Source: Streptomyces shenzhenensis (lineage in GTDB: Bacteria > Actinomycetota > Actinomycetes > Streptomycetales > Streptomycetaceae). Taken from it: 64,000 bases of DNA. The stretch lies in the NCBI RefSeq assembly GCF_003688995.1, contig NZ_PENI01000003.1, positions 186,001-250,000 of the forward strand, written 5' to 3'. Below are positions 17,325 to 25,950 of this stretch, one piece after another. The notes below the pieces were generated by a model. The model was given only the letters and a program-made list of their open reading frames with translations, was not told the DNA's origin and searched no databases. A program made the position numbers and the translations under genes. Positions within the stretch are counted from its first letter, which is position 1. The number at the start of each line of letters is the position of its first letter.

Positions 17325-18401
17325 GTGTCACCCAGGCTTGAGACCGAACATCTCTACAAGGTGTTCGGAAGACGACCCGACGACGCAGTGGAGCGACTCC
17401 GGCAGGGCGCCGGACGGGAGGAACTGCGTGCCGGCGGCACCACCGCCGCCGTCATCGACGCCTCCTTCCAGGTGGAGCCCGGCGAGATCTTCGTCGTGAT
17501 GGGACTGTCCGGATCCGGTAAGTCCACCCTGTTGCGCATGCTCAACGGCCTGTCGGAGCCCACGGCGGGCCACGTCAGGTTCGACGGACAGGACCTGACC
17601 TCGCTGCCCGACCCCGCACTGCGCGAGCTGCGCTCGCGCAAGATCAGCATGGTCTTCCAGCACTTCGCGCTGTTCCCGCACCGCAGCGTCCGCGACAACG
17701 CCGCCTACGGCCTGTACGTGCAGGGCGTGCCCCGCGCCGAGCGCGATCGCCGCGCCGACGAGGCGCTCGCTCTGTGCGGCCTGGCCGGCTGGGAGAAGTC
17801 CTGGCCCGACGAGCTGTCCGGCGGCATGCAGCAGCGCGTCGGGCTGGCCCGCGCCCTCGCCACGGACGCCGACCTGCTGCTCATGGACGAGTCGTTCAGC
17901 GCGCTCGACCCGCTGATCCGCCGCGACATGCAGGACCAGCTGCTGGAACTGCAGAAGAGCCTGAAGAAGACGATCGTCTTCATCACCCATGACCTCAACG
18001 AGGCGATGCGGCTCGGCGACCGGATCGCCATGATGCGCGACGGCCGGATCGTCCAGGTCGGCACCGCGCAGGAGATCCTCGTCCACCCCGCCGACGACTA
18101 CGTCGCCTCGTTCACCAAGGACGTCGACCGGTCCCGCGTCCTCACCGCGGCGGCCGTCATGGACACCGAGGTCCGCGGCGACGAGGCCGACTGCGACTGC
18201 GAGACCGCCACGCCGCACACGCCGTTCACGGAGCTGTGCGCGATCAGCGCCCGTGTGGCCCATCCGGTCGCCGTCGTCGACCGTGACGACACCCTCGTCG
18301 GGGTCGTCCCGCGGCACCGCCTCGTCGGTTTCCTCGGCGACGAGCAGGGTGATCCCACGCCCTGCCGTCCGCGCGGCGGGAAGGTGGCCGCCGGTGCCTA
18401 G
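17325..18401 (+). CDS. Glycine betaine/proline ABC transporter ATPase (OpuAA/ProV type)
   Basis: The 358-residue ATPase energises osmoprotectant import. It has Walker A GLSGSGKST, Q-loop MVFQHFALFPH, signature LSGGMQQRVGLARAL, Walker B LLLMDESFSALDP and switch histidine TH. The N-terminal LYKVFG... extension and the C-terminal ~90 residues, where ProV/OpuAA proteins carry CBS-like osmosensing modules, agree with the family; only part of a CBS pair is recognisable. GTG 17325 is chosen because GAGAGG precedes it; the frame is open further up. The stop overlaps the next start by eight bases, so subunits are co-translated. Confidence 0.9.
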   Translation: MSPRLETEHLYKVFGRRPDDAVERLRQGAGREELRAGGTTAAVIDASFQVEPGEIFVVMGLSGSGKSTLLRMLNGLSEPTAGHVRFDGQDLTSLPDPALRELRSRKISMVFQHFALFPHRSVRDNAAYGLYVQGVPRAERDRRADEALALCGLAGWEKSWPDELSGGMQQRVGLARALATDADLLLMDESFSALDPLIRRDMQDQLLELQKSLKKTIVFITHDLNEAMRLGDRIAMMRDGRIVQVGTAQEILVHPADDYVASFTKDVDRSRVLTAAAVMDTEVRGDEADCDCETATPHTPFTELCAISARVAHPVAVVDRDDTLVGVVPRHRLVGFLGDEQGDPTPCRPRGGKVAAGA

Positions 18402-21012
18402 GATCCATTTCGGCGACTGGGTGGAGACCGCGGTCGACTGGGTGCAGTCCCATCTGACCTGGGTCTTCGACATCGTCAACGCGGTGCTCGACGGCATGTA
18501 CAGCGGCGTCGAGAGCGTCCTCGGCGGCGGCGAACCGCTGCTGCTGGCCGGCATCCTCGCCGTGATCGCCGCCTGGCTGCGCGGCCTGCTGCCCGGCGTC
18601 CTCGCCTTCGCGGGGCTCGCGCTCATCGACTCGCTCGGGCTGTGGGACGACGCCATGGACACCCTGTCCCTGGTGCTGGTGGCCGCGGTCATCACCGTCG
18701 TGCTCGCCCTTCCGCTCGGCGTCTGGGCCGCGCGCAGCAGGCGCGTCAGCGCCCAGCTGCGGCCGGTGCTGGACGTCATGCAGACCATGCCGGCGTTCAT
18801 CTACCTCATCCCCGGCGTGATGTTCTTCGGCGTCGGCACGACCCCGGGTCTGCTGGCGACGATCATCTTCGCGATGCCGCCGGGCGTCCGCATGACCGAA
18901 CTCGGCATCCGCCAGGTCGACGGTGAACTCGTGGAGGCCGCCGAGGCGTTCGGCACCACCCCGCGCGACATCCTGCTGCGCGTGCAGTTGCCGCTGGCCC
19001 TGCCGACCATCATGGCCGGCGTCAACCAGGTCATCATGCTGGCCCTGTCGATGGTGGTCATCGGCGGCATGGCCGGCGCGGGCGGCCTCGGTGAGCAGGT
19101 CTACTCCGCGATCACCCAGCTCAAGGTGGGTCTCGCCGCGGAGAGCGGGGTGGCGGTGGTCATCCTCGCGATGTACCTCGACCGGATGACCGGCGCCCTG
19201 GGCGAGCGGGTGTCCCCGCTGGGCCGGCGCGCGGCGGCCAAGGTCTCGGCACTGGTGGGACGCGCGCGGTTCGCCCACTACCGGCCGGCCGGCGCGGTCG
19301 CGGTGGTCGGCGTCGTCGTGCTCGCCCTGGTCGCGGGCGGCCTGAACCTGGCCGGCTCCGGCGACGCCGAGGCCGGTTCGAGCACGGACGTCGGCAAGGG
19401 CAAGCGGATCAGCATCGGCTACATCCCCTGGGACGAGGGCACCGCCACCACGTATCTGTGGAAGGAACTGCTGGAGCAGCGCGGTTACGAGACCGACGTC
19501 AAGCAGCTCGACCCCGGCCCGCTCTACTCCGGTGTGGCCCGCGGTGACCTCGACTTCCAGACCGATGCCTGGCTGCCGACGACGCACAAGGCGTACTGGG
19601 ACAAGTACGGTTCGCAGTTGGAGGATCTGGGGTCTTGGTACGGGCCGACGTCGTTGGAGTTGACGGTTCCGTCGTATGTGAAGGGGATCGATTCGCTGGC
19701 CGATCTGAAGGGTCAGGGGAAGAGGTTCGGCGGGAAGATCATCGGCATTGAGGCGAGTGCCGGGATGATGGGGACGTTGAACAGCAAGGTCCTGAAGGCT
19801 TATGGGCTGGAGGGTGAGTACAAGGTGGTGTCGTCGAGTACGTCGTCGATGCTGGCGGAGCTGGATCGGTCGATCAAGAAGCGTGAGCCGGTGGTGGTGA
19901 CGTTGTGGTCGCCGCACTGGGCGTACGGGAAGTACGACCTGAAGAAGCTCCAGGACCCCGAGGGCGCCTGGGGCGAGGGCGAGCAGATCCACACCGTCGC
20001 GCGCAAGGGCTTCAGCGCCGACGACCCGGTCGCCGCGCAGTGGCTGAAGGACTTCAAGCTCACCGAGAAGCAGCTGACCGGGCTGGAGAACGCCATTCGG
20101 GAGGCCGGCCAGGGCCATGAGCAGGACGGCGTGCGCAGCTGGCTGAAGAAGAACCCCGGCCTCGTCGACCGGCTCGCCCCGGTACCCGGAAGCGGCGCCG
20201 GGAAGCAGGGCAAGGACGCGGGCAAGACCGTCGACATGGGCTACTTCCCGTGGGACGAGGCCATCGCCAGCACCTACCTGTGGCAGAACATCCTGGAGGA
20301 CCGCGGCTACAAGCCGACCCTCAAGCAGCTCGACCCGGGCCCGCTCTACAGTTCCCTCGCCCAGGGGCAGATGGACGTCCAGCTGGACTCATGGCTGCCG
20401 ACGACGCACAAGGCGTACATGGACAAGTACGGCTCGCAGTTGGAGGATCTGGGGTCTTGGTACGGGCCGACGTCGTTGGAGTTGACGGTTCCGTCGTATG
20501 TGAAGGGGATCGATTCGCTGGCCGATCTGAAGGGTCAGGGGAAGAGGTTCGGCGGGAAGATCATCGGCATTGAGGCGAGTGCCGGGATGATGGGGACGTT
20601 GAACAGCAAGGTCCTGAAGGCCTATGGGCTGGAGGGTGAGTACAAGGTGGTGTCGTCGAGTACGTCGTCGATGCTGGCGGAGCTGGATCGGTCGATCAAG
20701 AAGCGTGAGCCGGTGGTGGTGACGTTGTGGTCGCCGCACTGGGCGTACGGGAAGTACGACCTGAAGAAGCTCCAGGACCCCGAGGGCGCCTGGGGCAAGG
20801 GCGAGCGGATCCACATGGTGGGCAAGAAGACCTTCAGCCAGGACTTCCCGGAGTTCTCCGGCTGGCTGAAGAACTTCAAGCTGACCGAGGAACAGCTCGC
20901 CTCCCTGGAGGTCGCGATCCAGAAGGGCGGCGCCGGGAACGAGAAGGCGTCCGCACGGCAGTGGCTGGACGCCCAGCCGGGTCTGGAGGACAAGCTGGCA
21001 CCGGTGTCCTGA
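18394..21012 (+). CDS. Betaine ABC transporter permease fused to two tandem substrate-binding domains
   Basis: An 872-residue fusion. Residues ~1-290 are a ProW-type permease with several membrane spans and an EAA-like loop (VEAAEAFGTTPRDILLRVQLPLALPTI); a further span near residues 302-322 tethers two OpuAC-type binding domains, beginning around ISIGYIPWDEGTA and VDMGYFPWDEAIA. Both show the family order PWDE, QLDPGPLYS, DSWLPTTHKAY and WSPHW. Two tethered binding domains per permease chain have been reported for Streptomyces OpuA systems. GTG 18394 overlaps the ATPase stop. Inside the gene, 405 bp of domain 1 is repeated almost exactly in domain 2, with a different codon style from the rest of the gene (see findings). 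A hairpin terminator follows. Confidence 0.9.
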   Translation: MPRIHFGDWVETAVDWVQSHLTWVFDIVNAVLDGMYSGVESVLGGGEPLLLAGILAVIAAWLRGLLPGVLAFAGLALIDSLGLWDDAMDTLSLVLVAAVITVVLALPLGVWAARSRRVSAQLRPVLDVMQTMPAFIYLIPGVMFFGVGTTPGLLATIIFAMPPGVRMTELGIRQVDGELVEAAEAFGTTPRDILLRVQLPLALPTIMAGVNQVIMLALSMVVIGGMAGAGGLGEQVYSAITQLKVGLAAESGVAVVILAMYLDRMTGALGERVSPLGRRAAAKVSALVGRARFAHYRPAGAVAVVGVVVLALVAGGLNLAGSGDAEAGSSTDVGKGKRISIGYIPWDEGTATTYLWKELLEQRGYETDVKQLDPGPLYSGVARGDLDFQTDAWLPTTHKAYWDKYGSQLEDLGSWYGPTSLELTVPSYVKGIDSLADLKGQGKRFGGKIIGIEASAGMMGTLNSKVLKAYGLEGEYKVVSSSTSSMLAELDRSIKKREPVVVTLWSPHWAYGKYDLKKLQDPEGAWGEGEQIHTVARKGFSADDPVAAQWLKDFKLTEKQLTGLENAIREAGQGHEQDGVRSWLKKNPGLVDRLAPVPGSGAGKQGKDAGKTVDMGYFPWDEAIASTYLWQNILEDRGYKPTLKQLDPGPLYSSLAQGQMDVQLDSWLPTTHKAYMDKYGSQLEDLGSWYGPTSLELTVPSYVKGIDSLADLKGQGKRFGGKIIGIEASAGMMGTLNSKVLKAYGLEGEYKVVSSSTSSMLAELDRSIKKREPVVVTLWSPHWAYGKYDLKKLQDPEGAWGKGERIHMVGKKTFSQDFPEFSGWLKNFKLTEEQLASLEVAIQKGGAGNEKASARQWLDAQPGLEDKLAPVS
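19570..19974 (+). repeat. Homogenised tract in first binding domain
   Basis: This 405 bp segment matches 20392-20796 with only about four differences, offset 822 bp (274 codons), so the frame is kept. The flanks on both sides are clearly diverged between the two domains. Within the tract many codons end in G or T (for example GAG TTG ACG GTT), unlike the C-ending codons outside it. Confidence 0.9.
20392..20796 (+). repeat. Homogenised tract in second binding domain
   Basis: Second copy of the tract at 19570-19974. It differs at TGG versus ATG in one codon (Trp/Met), and at two silent third positions (GGT/GGC, GCT/GCC). The sharp edges and near-identity point to recent gene conversion or unequal exchange. 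Confidence 0.9.
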
Positions 21013-21033
21013 GCACCGTATCGAGGTCCGCGG

Positions 21034-21083
21034 ACGGGTGGAGCGGTGGTCGCGTCGCACGGCGTGGCCCCCGCTCCACCCGT
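21034..21083 (+). terminator. Hairpin terminator after betaine transporter operon
   Basis: A perfect 13-bp inverted repeat (ACGGGTGGAGCGG and its complement) with a 24-base loop starts 21 bp after the stop codon. No T-run follows, as is usual for Streptomyces terminators. Confidence 0.6.
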
Positions 21084-21675
21084 TGTGCTCCTCCCGCTTC
21101 CGCTGCCCTCTGTTCCTCGGTGCCGGCGCCGGCGGGGTGCCGCCGCCCACGAGAAGGATCCGGCCAACCACAGAGCGCGATGGCCCTGTCCGAGCCTGCG
21201 CGAACCGTCGGCCGGGCCCCGACCGTGCCCACCACGGACCGCGGCGTCGCCGGTCCTCCGGCCGGTTGTCCACGGGGCCGGGACCGCACCGTTTCACCAC
21301 CCGCCACACCCGCCCTGACCAGCGGCTCCACCGCGCCCTGCGGATCCGGGGCACGGACCGGGAACACCGGAGGCCGCCGGCGCATTGAAGAAGAAGGACG
21401 CGATTCCCTGCTGATCTCGGGTCAGCGGTCGCGTCACGACCCCGGGAGCTGGTCGCCATGGGCCCACCGTCCCGCGGTCGGCCGGACCGGCCGGCGGACC
21501 GCCGCCCACTGGCGCGAACCGTGAGGGTCGTGCTTACCCGACGTGACGTGGATGTGACAGCCGCATGAAACGGTTTGCCGAACATGCGTAGGGTGCAGAG
21601 AACCCATCAGGGCAAGGGGGCCCGACGTCGGGCCCCGAGGCAGCGGCACGACGAGCGGAGGAGGGAGCCGGAGCG
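21084..21675. other. Intergenic stretch without a supported gene
   Basis: About 590 bp. Open frames exist in several phases but have atypical composition (many Arg, Pro and Trp), no good ribosome binding site and no family resemblance. The right end holds the probable promoter of the XRE-cupin gene. Confidence 0.6.
21566..21594 (+). promoter_or_regulatory. Possible promoter of the XRE-cupin gene
   Basis: TGAAAC (21566-21571) and TAGGGT (21589-21594) are 17 bp apart in an AT-richer patch about 80 bp upstream of the start codon. The -10 is good for Streptomyces, the -35 only partial. Confidence 0.4.
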
Positions 21676-22245
21676 ATGGGCGACCACAAGGAACAACAGC
21701 CCGTCCGAGTGGGTGCGGCCGTCCGGAGGCGGCGCCGTGCGTTGGAGCTGACCCTCGCCGTCGTGGCGGAGCGCAGCGGCCTGTCGGTGCCCTTCCTGAG
21801 CCAGGTCGAGAACGACCGGGCACGCCCCAGCACCGGTTCCCTGGAGAAGGTGGCCGACGCACTGCGCACCACGGCCGTCGAACTCCTCGCCGCCGCCGAC
21901 CCGGCGTGCAGCGTCGACGTCGTGCGCGGCGAGATCGTCGATGCGGACTTCACCCCCCGGGTGCGCTCGTTGGTCCGCGGCCACCACCAGTTGCACGCCT
22001 CGGAGTTCACCGGCGACCACGACGCGGGCCGCGAATTCCAGCACCGCAACGACGAGTTGCTGTACGTCGCCGACGGCGCGGTGGAGATCGAGGCCGAGGG
22101 CCGCGCCTACCGCCTGGGCCGCGGCGACACCCTCTACCTGACGGGCGGGGTGCGCCACCGCTGGCGTGCCACGGTGCCCGACACCCGGGTGATCGTCGTC
22201 GCGGTGGCCGAGCACATCGAGGCCGTCCACGACCGGCCCCGCTGA
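21676..22245 (+). CDS. XRE-family regulator with C-terminal cupin domain
   Basis: A 189-residue regulator. Residues ~10-65 are an HTH_3 domain (VRRRRRALELTLAVVAERSGL then SVPFLSQVENDRARPS), and residues ~110-180 a small cupin beta-barrel (FQHRNDELLYVADGAVEIEAEG, GDTLYLTGGVRHRW). Proteins of this build sense small molecules with the cupin and repress neighbouring metabolic or transport genes. ATG 21676 has GGAG five bases upstream. The betaine transporter lies upstream and a metal-complex-binding protein downstream; target genes cannot be told from sequence. Confidence 0.9.
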   Translation: MGDHKEQQPVRVGAAVRRRRRALELTLAVVAERSGLSVPFLSQVENDRARPSTGSLEKVADALRTTAVELLAAADPACSVDVVRGEIVDADFTPRVRSLVRGHHQLHASEFTGDHDAGREFQHRNDELLYVADGAVEIEAEGRAYRLGRGDTLYLTGGVRHRWRATVPDTRVIVVAVAEHIEAVHDRPR

Positions 22246-22320
22246 GCGGTGCGCGTGACCTCGGCCGGGGTCCGGCACCTGACGCGCCCGCTGCCGGCTG
22301 CGGCAGCGTCGTGGCGGGTG

Positions 22321-22339
22321 GCGCGGTTCCCCGCGTCCT
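22321..22339 (+). repeat. Diverged copy of the dispersed repeat
   Basis: Matches the 20-base word at 4693 and 41174 with two substitutions. It lies just upstream of the metal-receptor gene. Confidence 0.4.
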
Positions 22340-22367
22340 CTCCGGGCGCGCCCTTCCCGCGGAGCGC

Positions 22368-23090
22368 ATGATGCGCGTCGTCTCCCTCGTCCCGTCCCTC
22401 ACCGAGGCGGTCGCCGAGACCGTCCCCGGCGCCCTGGCCGGTGCCACCGACTGGTGCACGCACCCGGCGGACCTCCCCGTCACCCGCGTCGGCGGCACCA
22501 AGAACCCGAGCGTGGACCGGATCGTCGCGCTCGCCCCCGACCTGGTGATCGCCAACGAGGAGGAGAACCGCGCCCCCGACCTGGACGCCCTGCGCGCCGC
22601 GGGCCTCACGGTGCTGGTCACCGAGGTGCGCAGCGTGCCGCAGGCCTTCCGGGAACTGGCCCGGGTGCTGACCGCGTGCGGTGCCACGATCCGGCCGCGA
22701 TGGCTGGACGAGGCCGAGGACGCCTGGTCGGCGCCGCCGGTGCCCGCCCTCCGCGCGAAGGCCGTCGTGCCGGTCTGGCGACGGCCCTGGATGGTGCTCG
22801 GCCGGGACACCTTCGCGGGCGACGTGCTCGCCCGCCTGGGCGTGGACAACATCCATGCCGGGCACGCCGACCGCTATCCGCGGATCCCGCTGGACGAGCT
22901 GCGGGCCGCCGCACCCGGCCTCGTCGTCCTGCCCGACGAGCCGTACCGCTTCACCGCCGACGACGGCCCCGAGGCCTTCCCGGGGCTGCCCTGTGCCCTG
23001 GTCAGCGGACGGCATCTGACGTGGTACGGCCCGTCACTGGCCGAGGCGCCGCGGGTGCTGTCCGCGGCGCTGCGAGCAGTTCACCGCTGA
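22368..23090 (+). CDS. Helical-backbone metal receptor (BtuF/FecB-like binding protein) without signal peptide
   Basis: A 240-residue protein of the TroA/BtuF superfamily that binds iron-siderophore, heme or cobalamin-type ligands. It starts directly with the mature-domain sequence VVSLVPSLTEAV and shows DLVIANEEEN and the linker-helix organisation, then LGRDTFAGDVLARLGV. There is no signal peptide or lipobox, so it is probably cytoplasmic or an enzyme-like relative rather than a transporter subunit. Two ATGs in tandem (22368, 22371) follow GGAG. No permease or ATPase is adjacent. Its last 89 bp overlap the convergent transporter gene. Confidence 0.8.
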   Translation: MMRVVSLVPSLTEAVAETVPGALAGATDWCTHPADLPVTRVGGTKNPSVDRIVALAPDLVIANEEENRAPDLDALRAAGLTVLVTEVRSVPQAFRELARVLTACGATIRPRWLDEAEDAWSAPPVPALRAKAVVPVWRRPWMVLGRDTFAGDVLARLGVDNIHAGHADRYPRIPLDELRAAAPGLVVLPDEPYRFTADDGPEAFPGLPCALVSGRHLTWYGPSLAEAPRVLSAALRAVHR

Positions 23091-24159
23091 CCAGCCCGCG
23101 TACCGTGCCCACGGCGGCGGCCGCCCAGGCGGCGACCAGCATCCCGTACAGGCCGACCGTCAGCCAGTCGTAGGCGGCAAGCCCGGTGTGCCGGGCCAGC
23201 GCCGCGGCACCGGTGACACAGGTGCCCACCGGGAAGGTGAACCCCCACCAGGTCATCGTGAACCCCATGCCGCGCCGCCGGGCCCGCCCCACATGGGCCG
23301 CGGCGAACGCCAGCCACAGCAGCGCGAAACCCATCACCGGCACCCCGTACAGGACGGCGAGCACGACGAAGCCGCGGTCGTACGGGGCCGCCACGACCCC
23401 CGGCGCGATGTCCGCGAACGCGCCCACGGCGGTGGTGGACTGCCCGAGCGGCCCGAGCACCAGGAACAGCGTCGGGGTGAGCGCGAGGGGGAGCGGGCCC
23501 GCGACGATCAGCCGGGCGAACACGAGGGGCAGCATCAGCAGGGTCGCGAGCAGGCTGAGTCCGAACAGGGCGAAACACGCGAGGAGCAGGGTCTGCCGGG
23601 GCTGCCCCGGCGGCAGATGCGGCACGAGCAGCGGGCCGAGCGCGGCCGACACCATGGGCGCGACGAGCGGCAGCAGCCACACCGGGGACGCCTGCCCGGG
23701 CTCGATCCGATGGCGTACGGCCATGAGGTACGGCACCGCCACCGCCGCCGCGAGCCCCACGACGGTGCCGGCGACGAACAGCACGGCGTCCAGGGCCACG
23801 GCGCCCGGCACCCCGAGCCAGTCCCGTCCGACGGTCATGGCACCGCCGCCGACCGCCAGCAGCGCCATGGACAGACAGCCGTAGAAGGGCGCCGTCGCCG
23901 GGTCGAGGAGATGGGCCCTGGCCTGGTCGCGGTGGTACGTCCAGTGCAGGGCGCGGGCGGTCAGGAGGACCACGAGCAGCGCGAGCGACAGGGCCCACAC
24001 GGTGGCGCAGCCGGTGCGGAGCAGGCCGGTGTGCCGGGGGAGCACGGCGCCCGCGGAGCCGACCGCCGCCGTGCCCATGACGGCGGCGTACCAGTGGGGG
24101 CCGAGATGGCGGACGCGCGGGGCGCGGCGGAGTACCAGGGGCGGGGCTGCGGTGACCAT
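23002..24159 (-). CDS. TDT/SLAC1-family transporter (TehA-like, possible sulfite or dicarboxylate exporter)
   Basis: A 385-residue protein with about ten hydrophobic spans, beginning with the family-type HLGPHWYAAVMGTAAVGSAGAVL. TDT proteins include tellurite-resistance TehA, malate exporter Mae1 and sulfite exporter Ssu1; which substrate applies here cannot be read from the sequence. ATG 24159 is used, although the frame runs far upstream on this strand without a stop. The last 30 codons overlap the end of the gene at 22368-23090, so either the C-terminal tail is unusually long or both genes really share DNA. The divergent LysR gene is the likely regulator. Confidence 0.8.
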   Translation of the reverse strand: MVTAAPPLVLRRAPRVRHLGPHWYAAVMGTAAVGSAGAVLPRHTGLLRTGCATVWALSLALLVVLLTARALHWTYHRDQARAHLLDPATAPFYGCLSMALLAVGGGAMTVGRDWLGVPGAVALDAVLFVAGTVVGLAAAVAVPYLMAVRHRIEPGQASPVWLLPLVAPMVSAALGPLLVPHLPPGQPRQTLLLACFALFGLSLLATLLMLPLVFARLIVAGPLPLALTPTLFLVLGPLGQSTTAVGAFADIAPGVVAAPYDRGFVVLAVLYGVPVMGFALLWLAFAAAHVGRARRRGMGFTMTWWGFTFPVGTCVTGAAALARHTGLAAYDWLTVGLYGMLVAAWAAAAVGTVRGLVSGELLAAPRTAPAAPRPVTGRTTSDAVR

Positions 24160-24215
24160 GGGTCCACCGTCGCGCCGGGTGCACTCCGCGACCAGGGAGT
24201 CCGGCTCTATGAGGG

Positions 24216-24232
24216 CATAAGCTGGTCTTATG
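24216..24232. promoter_or_regulatory. Palindrome overlapping LysR start codon
   Basis: CATAAG and CTTATG flank five bases, giving a 17-bp palindrome that includes the ATG of the LysR gene (24230). It lies in the 70-bp gap between divergent genes, where LysR proteins usually bind; a second weak inverted repeat (ACTCC/GGAGT, 24183-24200) is nearby. Confidence 0.6.
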
Positions 24233-25150
24233 AGTGGAGCGGAGGAGCGCCGCGGGCCGGGATCGCTGGCCCATCGGGTGCCGGATCTCGGTGCGCTGGA
24301 ACTGCTGCTGGCGGTGGCGCGCACCGGCAGCCTCGGCGCGGCGGCCCGGGAGCGGGGCGTCAGCCAGCCGGCGGCCAGCAGCCGGATCCGTTCCATGGAA
24401 CGGCAGTTGGGCGTCGCCCTGGTGGACCGCTCGCCGCGCGGCTCCCGGCTCACCGACGCCGGGGCGCTGGTGACCGACTGGGCACGGCGCATCGTGGAGG
24501 CGGCCGAGGCCTTCGACGCGGGCGCGCAGGCGCTGCGGGACCGGCGCGACTCGCGGCTGCGGGTGGCGGCCAGCATGACGATCGCCGAGTATCTGCTGCC
24601 GGGCTGGCTGCTGGCCCTGCGCGCGGGGCGCCCGGACACGGCGGTCTCCCTGCTCGCCGGGAACTCGACGGCGGTGGCCGAGCGGCTGCTCGCGGACGAG
24701 GCGGACCTCGGCTTCGTGGAGGGGCTCACGGTCCCCGCGGGCCTGGACTCCGCGGTCATCGCGCAGGACCACCTGATCGTCGTCACCGCCCCCGGGCACC
24801 CCTGGGCCCGCCGCCGCGGCCCGCTGGCCGCGGCGGAACTCGCCACCACCCCGCTGATCCTGCGCGAACGCGGCTCGGGCACCCGCCAGGTCCTGGACGC
24901 CGCCCTGGGCGGCCTCGCCCGCCCGCTGATCGAGCTGTCCTCCACCACGGCGGTCAAGGCCTCCGCGGTCAGCGGCGCCGGACCCGCGGTGCTGAGCGAA
25001 CTCGCGGTGCGGGAGGAACTCGGCCTGCGCCGTCTGGTCCGCATCCCGGTGCGGGACATGTCCCTCGGCCGTGATCTGCGCGCGGTCTGGCGGACGGGGC
25101 ACCGGCCGACGGGGCCGGCCCGGGAGCTGCTGTCGCTGACCCGCGGCTGA
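24230..25150 (+). CDS. LysR-family transcriptional regulator
   Basis: A 306-residue LysR protein. The winged HTH is at residues ~19-78 (LELLLAVARTGSLGAAARERGVS, QPAASSRIRSMERQLG), with the hinge after LVTDWARRIVE and an effector domain from RLRVAASMTIAEYLLP. The effector part resembles CysL/CbbR-type sensors. The start codon lies inside the palindrome at 24216-24232, so the protein probably autoregulates from a site covering its own start. It is divergent from the TDT transporter. Confidence 0.92.
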   Translation: MSGAEERRGPGSLAHRVPDLGALELLLAVARTGSLGAAARERGVSQPAASSRIRSMERQLGVALVDRSPRGSRLTDAGALVTDWARRIVEAAEAFDAGAQALRDRRDSRLRVAASMTIAEYLLPGWLLALRAGRPDTAVSLLAGNSTAVAERLLADEADLGFVEGLTVPAGLDSAVIAQDHLIVVTAPGHPWARRRGPLAAAELATTPLILRERGSGTRQVLDAALGGLARPLIELSSTTAVKASAVSGAGPAVLSELAVREELGLRRLVRIPVRDMSLGRDLRAVWRTGHRPTGPARELLSLTRG

Positions 25151-25162
25151 GCCGGGGACCGC

Positions 25163-25849
25163 TCAGCCGGCCGCCGTCACCAGCGCCCGCATCACCCGCA
25201 GGTCCTCGCCCATCTCCGGATGCCACTGCACCCCCAGGACCCAGCCTTCGGGCCCCGAGGGCTCGATCGCCTCGACCGTCCCGTCCGCCGCGTGCGCCGA
25301 CGCCACGAGGCCGCTGCCGAGCCGGTCCACGGCCTGGTGATGGAACGTGGGTACGGCGGTCTCCTCCGGGACGATGCCGGCGTACCGCGTGCCGGGCACC
25401 GGCTTGACCGGGTGCCGGCCGAAGACCCCCGGCACCTCGGCGTGCCCGTCCAGGTGCTGCACCAGTGTGCCGCCGAGCGCGACGTTCAGCAGTTGCATGC
25501 CCCGGCAGATCCCGAGCAGCGGTACGTCCGCGGCCAACGCGGCGTCGATCAGGGCGAGTTCCCAGGCATCCCGGGCCCGGGCCGGCGGACCGGTCCGCGG
25601 GTCGGGCACGGCGCCGTAGCGGACCGGTTCGACGTCCGGGCCGCCCGCGATCACCAGCCCGTCCAGCCGGGCCACGGTGGCCGCGGCGTGCTCGGGTCCG
25701 TCCGGCGGCAGCATCGCGGCCAGCCCGCCGGCCCGTTGCACCAGCCGCGGATAGCCGGCCGGCAGCAGTGCCGCCGCCAGCTCCCACACCCCCCAGCGCG
25801 CCCCGGACTCCAGATACGTACTGACCCCGATCAACGGCCGGCCCGCCAT
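25163..25849 (-). CDS. Class I glutamine amidotransferase-like gamma-glutamyl hydrolase (PuuD type)
   Basis: A 228-residue hydrolase of the PuuD/peptidase C26 group. The nucleophile elbow is GICRGMQLLN with Cys at about residue 115, and the His/Glu pair is in VQWHPEMGED near residue 210. The oxyanion segment AGGPDVEP is typical. In polyamine catabolism PuuD removes gamma-glutamate from the oxidised intermediate, and here it sits close to a glutamine-synthetase-like ligase, an aldehyde dehydrogenase and an SDR. ATG 25849 has GGAGG upstream. Together they suggest a gamma-glutamylated amine pathway; the amine (polyamine or ethanolamine) is not settled by the sequence. Confidence 0.88.
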   Translation of the reverse strand: MAGRPLIGVSTYLESGARWGVWELAAALLPAGYPRLVQRAGGLAAMLPPDGPEHAAATVARLDGLVIAGGPDVEPVRYGAVPDPRTGPPARARDAWELALIDAALAADVPLLGICRGMQLLNVALGGTLVQHLDGHAEVPGVFGRHPVKPVPGTRYAGIVPEETAVPTFHHQAVDRLGSGLVASAHAADGTVEAIEPSGPEGWVLGVQWHPEMGEDLRVMRALVTAAG

Positions 25850-25950
25850 GGCACCCTCCTCCGCTCAATGGCTAGCATGCATACCTTTACCGCGAACCCA
25901 CCCGAGGACAAGCCCCAGCCCACCCGGGCCCGTGGAGGGCGCCTGTCTGA

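Noticed and set aside
21013..21675. Search for a small RNA gene or hidden CDS between the betaine operon and the XRE-cupin gene
   Set aside because: Apart from the terminator and a promoter-like site nothing had supporting signals.
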